From the NCBI GenBank assembly GCA_046290435.1, contig JBKAGO010000002.1, positions 8,657 through 72,656 of the forward strand: 64,000 bases of DNA. Direction: 5' to 3'. The position numbers and the translations under genes were made by a program. Source of the stretch: CAVQUE01 sp046290435 (GTDB taxonomy: Bacteria > Actinomycetota > Acidimicrobiia > Acidimicrobiales > UBA8592). Positions 61,401 to 64,000 of the stretch are shown here, piece after piece. Each line of letters begins with the position of its first letter. Position 1 is the stretch's first letter. The notes beneath the pieces are model-generated. The model made no database searches, was not told the origin of the DNA, and saw nothing but the letters and a program-made list of their open reading frames with translations.

Positions 61401-64000
61401 CGACGACACCAGGATCTCGGCGGTGGTGCCGGGCTCGTAGGTCTCGGCGTCGGGGACGAGCGTCAGCGACTCGAGCTCGACGTTGCGGGTGGGCACGGCG
61501 TCGCCGCCGGCCACCCAGCGGGTGAGCTCGGAGCGGTTGGTGCGGCCCTCGGCGTCGGTGACGACGGCGGTGATGCGGTATTGGCCGCCCACCGGGGTGG
61601 CGAACTCACACGTCACCGGATCGGTCGCGGCGGCGCCGGCGGTGGGGGTGCAGGTCTCGACGTCGACGAGCTCCTCGGCCCACTCGCCGTCGGTGTAGCC
61701 CCACTCGAGGCGACCGGTCTCGATGCTCAGGCCGGCGGGCTCGACGGCGGCGCCGTCTATGTCGGTGACCACGGCTTCGATCACCAGCGGGTCGCCGGCA
61801 CGGACGAACACCCGGTCGCTGCGCAGGCCGACGTAGCGGTCGGCGGCGTGGACCAGCAGGTCGGTCCGCGACGCGAACGCCTGGCGGTTGACGTCGAACA
61901 CGGTGGCCTCGGCCGACACGGTGGTGGGCTCGTCGACGGCGGGGCCGTCGAAGTCGATCTGCAGGTAGTGGCTCCCGGAGGCGTCGGTGCGGCCGGTGAA
62001 GGTCTCGATCGACACGGGCCCCTGGCCGGGGAAGCAGCAGTCCTCGTCGAAGGAGGCGCCGCCGCCGAAGTCACCCTCGAACCCGCCTCCCTCGAACCAC
62101 CACGGCACCCAGACACCGAACGAGTAGTCATCCCAGCCCGGCGGGGCGTAGCTGGTCTTGTTGGTGGTGACCTGCCACTGGACCTCGGCGTCGGGCAGGG
62201 GCCCGCCGGCGAAGTAGGTGGCGTCGGCGGCGACCGTGGCGGGCACGGTACGCAGGTACGGGCCGGGGGTCTCGGGGCGGGCGGTGACCTCGAACTCGGG
62301 GCGGCGGAACTCGTCGACCAGGAACTGGTGCCCCCAGGACTGGTTCGGCAGACCGTCCACGCCACCGAGCTGGAAGTCGATGAACGCGGGGCCGAGGTTG
62401 GCGGCGCCGGGGAGCTCGAAGGTGGTGTCGAAGCCGCCGAGCGCGTTGACGTCGATGGTGCCGTCGGCGATCTGGTTGCCCTGGCCGTCGTAGGCGGTCC
62501 ACGCGACCTGCGGGGTCTGGTCGGCGACGTCGAGGAGTTCGAGGCGGCCCTCGCCGGAGGTGGTGAGGCGGCGCACCCAGCCCTTGAGGCTGACGGTCTC
62601 GCCGGGGCGGTAGACACCGCGGTCGGTGAGGATGTACCAGCGGCTCTGGTCGCTGCGCTGCGAGCCCTGCCAGCCGTTGCCGTTGAACAGCGAGGGCAGG
62701 ATGGCGATGTCGTCACCGGCCTGGGCGACGAGGATGCGACCGAAGCCCTCGAAGTTGCCGCTGGTGGGGAGCAGGCCGGTGCCGACACCGTCGGGGTCGG
62801 TCACGATGACGATGTCGCTGTCGCTGATGGCGACGTCGAGGCCACCGATGGGGGTTCCGTCACGCAGGTCGGTGGTGCGCACCACGACCGACTGGTCGTC
62901 GGCCACGGCGTCGATACCGATGACGGTCGACTGCACCCAGGAGACCAGGGGCCGGTTCTGCCAGTAGAGGTCGTCGTTGCGGGAGAACTGCTCGGTGGGC
63001 TCGACGATCACGACGAGCTGCCCGGGGCCACCGAGCAGGACCTCGCGGAGGTCGACGAGGGTCTCGGTGACCGCGTTGGTGTCGCCCTCGATGGCGAGCG
63101 TCTCGTCGAGGGCGAGCTCCCAGGTCTCGGGGGCCTCGATGCGGCCGTCGCCGTCGAGGAAGCGTTCGCTGTCCCAGATGTAGTTCGGGAAGCTCTCCCA
63201 CTCGGCGGGCGTGACCCGGAAGACCCGGACGAACACGTCGTCGTGGTTGATCGAGCTGAAGGAGAACTCCTGCTCGCCGGACAGTGGGTCGAGGGTGACG
63301 AAGGGCCGGTCGGCCTGGAACAGCTGCGGGCGGGCGTCACCCACCTCGATGGTGACGGTCTCGTCGCTGCCGAGGGTCTGGCCGAAGATGTCGGCGAGGG
63401 CGCCGTCGACGGTGACCTCGTAGTCGGTCTGCCCGGCGGAGGCCCCGGTGATCTGGATGGTGTCGCCGAAGACCTGGACGCGCTGGCCGGGGAGTTCGGG
63501 CGAGACGGTGACGAGCGACGGATCGAATGTCTCGGGGTCGACCGGATTGTTGACCACGATCGACCAGGGGGCGAGGGGTTCGCACCGGCTGCCGTAGTTG
63601 CACTCGGTGCGGACGATGCGCAGGGGCGCGTAGGTGTCGACGGTCTCGGCCGTGACGGCATCGGAGGTGCGAGGGCCCTCGGCCGAGGGGACGCCCTGGA
63701 TCTCGATGCGGTAGCGGGTTTCGGTGGCGAGCTCGTCGACGGCACGGAAGGCGATCCAGCGGTCGTCGAGGCTCTGGGCCACCAGGTCGGCGATCTGGTC
63801 GTCGGCGGCGATCTCGGCGTCGGTGGCCAGGCGGATGGCGACGGTGGCGTCGTCGTCGGTCAGCGAGACGGCCCCCAGCGCGGCCTCGGCGTCGACGCGC
63901 TGGTCGAAGCCGACCCAGAAGACCTGGTCGAGCGGAACGGGGCCGTCGACGGGGGCGATGCCCTGCACCTGGACGGCCGGGGTGGCGAAGGTCCATTCGA
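58485..64000 (-). CDS. Alpha-2-macroglobulin-like protein (5' end missing)
   Basis: A very large protein with 1837 residues in view; the frame is open to the window edge, and EWTFATPAVQVQGIAP at the edge reads as an MG1 domain, so the signal peptide lies outside. Domains follow the bacterial YfaS pattern: MG domains, the bait-region segment TDRGVYRPGETVSLKGWVRR, and a large helical TED-like region (LQNFDGGFSTWQFGRPSDPFVSVQATHALVLA). The family thioester site, normally YGCxEQ, reads YDSADA in HTYRYDSADAYASRI, so the covalent trap is missing. A Glu/Ala/Asp-rich insert near the middle may be the bait region. It is likely a periplasmic or surface protease trap, acting without a thioester. Confidence 0.9.
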   Translation of the reverse strand, partial: EWTFATPAVQVQGIAPVDGPVPLDQVFWVGFDQRVDAEAALGAVSLTDDDATVAIRLATDAEIAADDQIADLVAQSLDDRWIAFRAVDELATETRYRIEIQGVPSAEGPRTSDAVTAETVDTYAPLRIVRTECNYGSRCEPLAPWSIVVNNPVDPETFDPSLVTVSPELPGQRVQVFGDTIQITGASAGQTDYEVTVDGALADIFGQTLGSDETVTIEVGDARPQLFQADRPFVTLDPLSGEQEFSFSSINHDDVFVRVFRVTPAEWESFPNYIWDSERFLDGDGRIEAPETWELALDETLAIEGDTNAVTETLVDLREVLLGGPGQLVVIVEPTEQFSRNDDLYWQNRPLVSWVQSTVIGIDAVADDQSVVVRTTDLRDGTPIGGLDVAISDSDIVIVTDPDGVGTGLLPTSGNFEGFGRILVAQAGDDIAILPSLFNGNGWQGSQRSDQSRWYILTDRGVYRPGETVSLKGWVRRLTTSGEGRLELLDVADQTPQVAWTAYDGQGNQIADGTIDVNALGGFDTTFELPGAANLGPAFIDFQLGGVDGLPNQSWGHQFLVDEFRRPEFEVTARPETPGPYLRTVPATVAADATYFAGGPLPDAEVQWQVTTNKTSYAPPGWDDYSFGVWVPWWFEGGGFEGDFGGGASFDEDCCFPGQGPVSIETFTGRTDASGSHYLQIDFDGPAVDEPTTVSAEATVFDVNRQAFASRTDLLVHAADRYVGLRSDRVFVRAGDPLVIEAVVTDIDGAAVEPAGLSIETGRLEWGYTDGEWAEELVDVETCTPTAGAAATDPVTCEFATPVGGQYRITAVVTDAEGRTNRSELTRWVAGGDAVPTRNVELESLTLVPDAETYEPGTTAEILVSSPFAAGEGLVTIARNGIERTQTFTVVDNAAVVEIPLTEDDIPLVSIQIDVVGITERTADDGTPVPDAPPRPAFATGRLDLAVSTAARTLDVAVAPAAEAVEPGSATEVDVTVTDAAGEPVEGAELAVIVVDEAVLSLTGYELADPIAAFYQPFGTWLATEYARSSIVLADPLRLVAGGGDEAVATEESAEGDGGGEDAAAEEPASDEGGAALAAAPADADRETAATGAGQAGPDGTPITVRTDFDALATFVPDATTDADGTVRIDVDLPDNLTRYRVMVVAVDGDDRFGSGESNITARLPLMVRPSAPRFLNFGDTFELPVVVQNQTNRALTVDVAIEATNLDFTDGRGRTVTVPANDRVEVRFPAAAVEAGIARFRVAGVTDGPSDVGAGDDFSIGYADAATIALPVYTPATAEAFATYGDLTEGAVLQPLLQPEGVFAQFGGLEVTTSSTALATLTDAVLYLHTYRYDSADAYASRIIAVASLRDILSAFAAEGLPPADELNASVATDIAELVKLQNFDGGFSTWQFGRPSDPFVSVQATHALVLAREEGYEVPREAIRSGLRYLQDIPFPQGWDRPARNTVKAYALHVRNLAGEPDPDAAAALYDEFGPSGADELGLDAIAWLWTVLDERFDDEIETLFVNRATETANAATFTTDYGEQAYLLLHSDRRTDGIILDALLTRRPDSDLIVKVVNGLIANQKRGRWENIQENSFILVAMKRYFEARENVEPDFVARVWLGDLYAAEHEFSGRSTDSRETLVPMGELLLRGDSDLVVANDGAGRLYYRLGLRYAPDDLVLDPLDRGFVVERRYEAVDDPDDVVLGDDGVWRIRAGATVRVTLSMVADSRRTNMALVDPLPAGFETQSTALVTTPVAPPPMVDDGFEGEGFEGDGDVAFEPPIWWGSWWDHQNSRDDRTEAFAGFLPAGDYTYSYLARATTPGTFVVPPAVAEEIYTPETFGRSASATVIIEG

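Overview
The window is GC-rich (roughly 70%) chromosomal DNA with compact operons, many 4-base ATGA/GTGA start-stop overlaps and frequent GTG starts. Gene content (fused acyl-CoA carboxylase, AMP-dependent acyl-CoA ligases, P450s, flavin and CaiB families, and an actinobacterial-type group 1h [NiFe]-hydrogenase) points to an aerobic actinobacterium. An Acidimicrobiia-like lineage is my best guess, but this is inferred from gene style and not from a marker gene. I saw no rRNA, tRNA, CRISPR array, prophage or intact transposase.

Layout. 1-1440 is the 3' part of an ABC substrate-binding protein, closed by a strong two-way terminator. 1539-10792 (minus) is a run of a secreted protein, a HAD phosphatase, a molybdopterin oxidoreductase, a PPOX-like flavoprotein, an SH3 lipoprotein and a single-chain biotin-dependent carboxylase. 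10923-16905 (minus) is a catabolic gene run: AhpD/CMD-like protein, P450, CaiB CoA-transferase, alpha/beta hydrolase, SDR, nitroreductase and a limonene-epoxide-hydrolase-like protein. A second nitroreductase is divergent at 17028. 17949-22527 holds chorismate mutase, an acyl-CoA ligase, deoC, tesB and a small conserved gene.

22564-36452 (minus) is a continuous hydrogen-oxidation island: a DUF1641 protein, hhyS, hhyL, the maturation protease, two small unknown proteins, a TPR protein, a NifU-Rieske fusion, an NHL-repeat protein and hypF-C-D-E-A-B. Nearly every gene from hhyL onward overlaps or abuts the next. A divergent AraC-type regulator (36727) shares its promoter region. Next come a Fur-family regulator (37796-38209) and a cbiMN-cbiQ-cbiO ECF metal transporter. 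An inverted repeat resembling the Streptomyces nickel-regulator (Nur) site lies between them. The reading is nickel import plus nickel sensing beside the nickel enzyme that needs it.

40907-64000 is housekeeping and catabolic: an LLM flavoenzyme, acyl-CoA carboxylase alpha and beta subunits with an enoyl-CoA hydratase, a DUF1269 protein, a COG0523 GTPase, pyrC, an SDR, a P450 overlapping a MASE1 histidine kinase and its NarL-type regulator, an HSL-family esterase and a very large alpha-2-macroglobulin-like protein cut by the window end.

Most notable: the CMD/AhpD-like gene at 16375-16905 has an in-frame TGA exactly where the family has the second cysteine of its CxxC motif. A 7-bp perfect hairpin with a GGC loop begins 13 nt downstream, which is the geometry of a bacterial SECIS element. 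It is a candidate selenoprotein, with a nonsense mutation or sequencing error as the rival explanation. Also notable are a dispersed palindromic repeat family (five copies), a 29-bp perfect inverted repeat with TGGGGTCA ends, and several short tandem repeats placed just before start codons.
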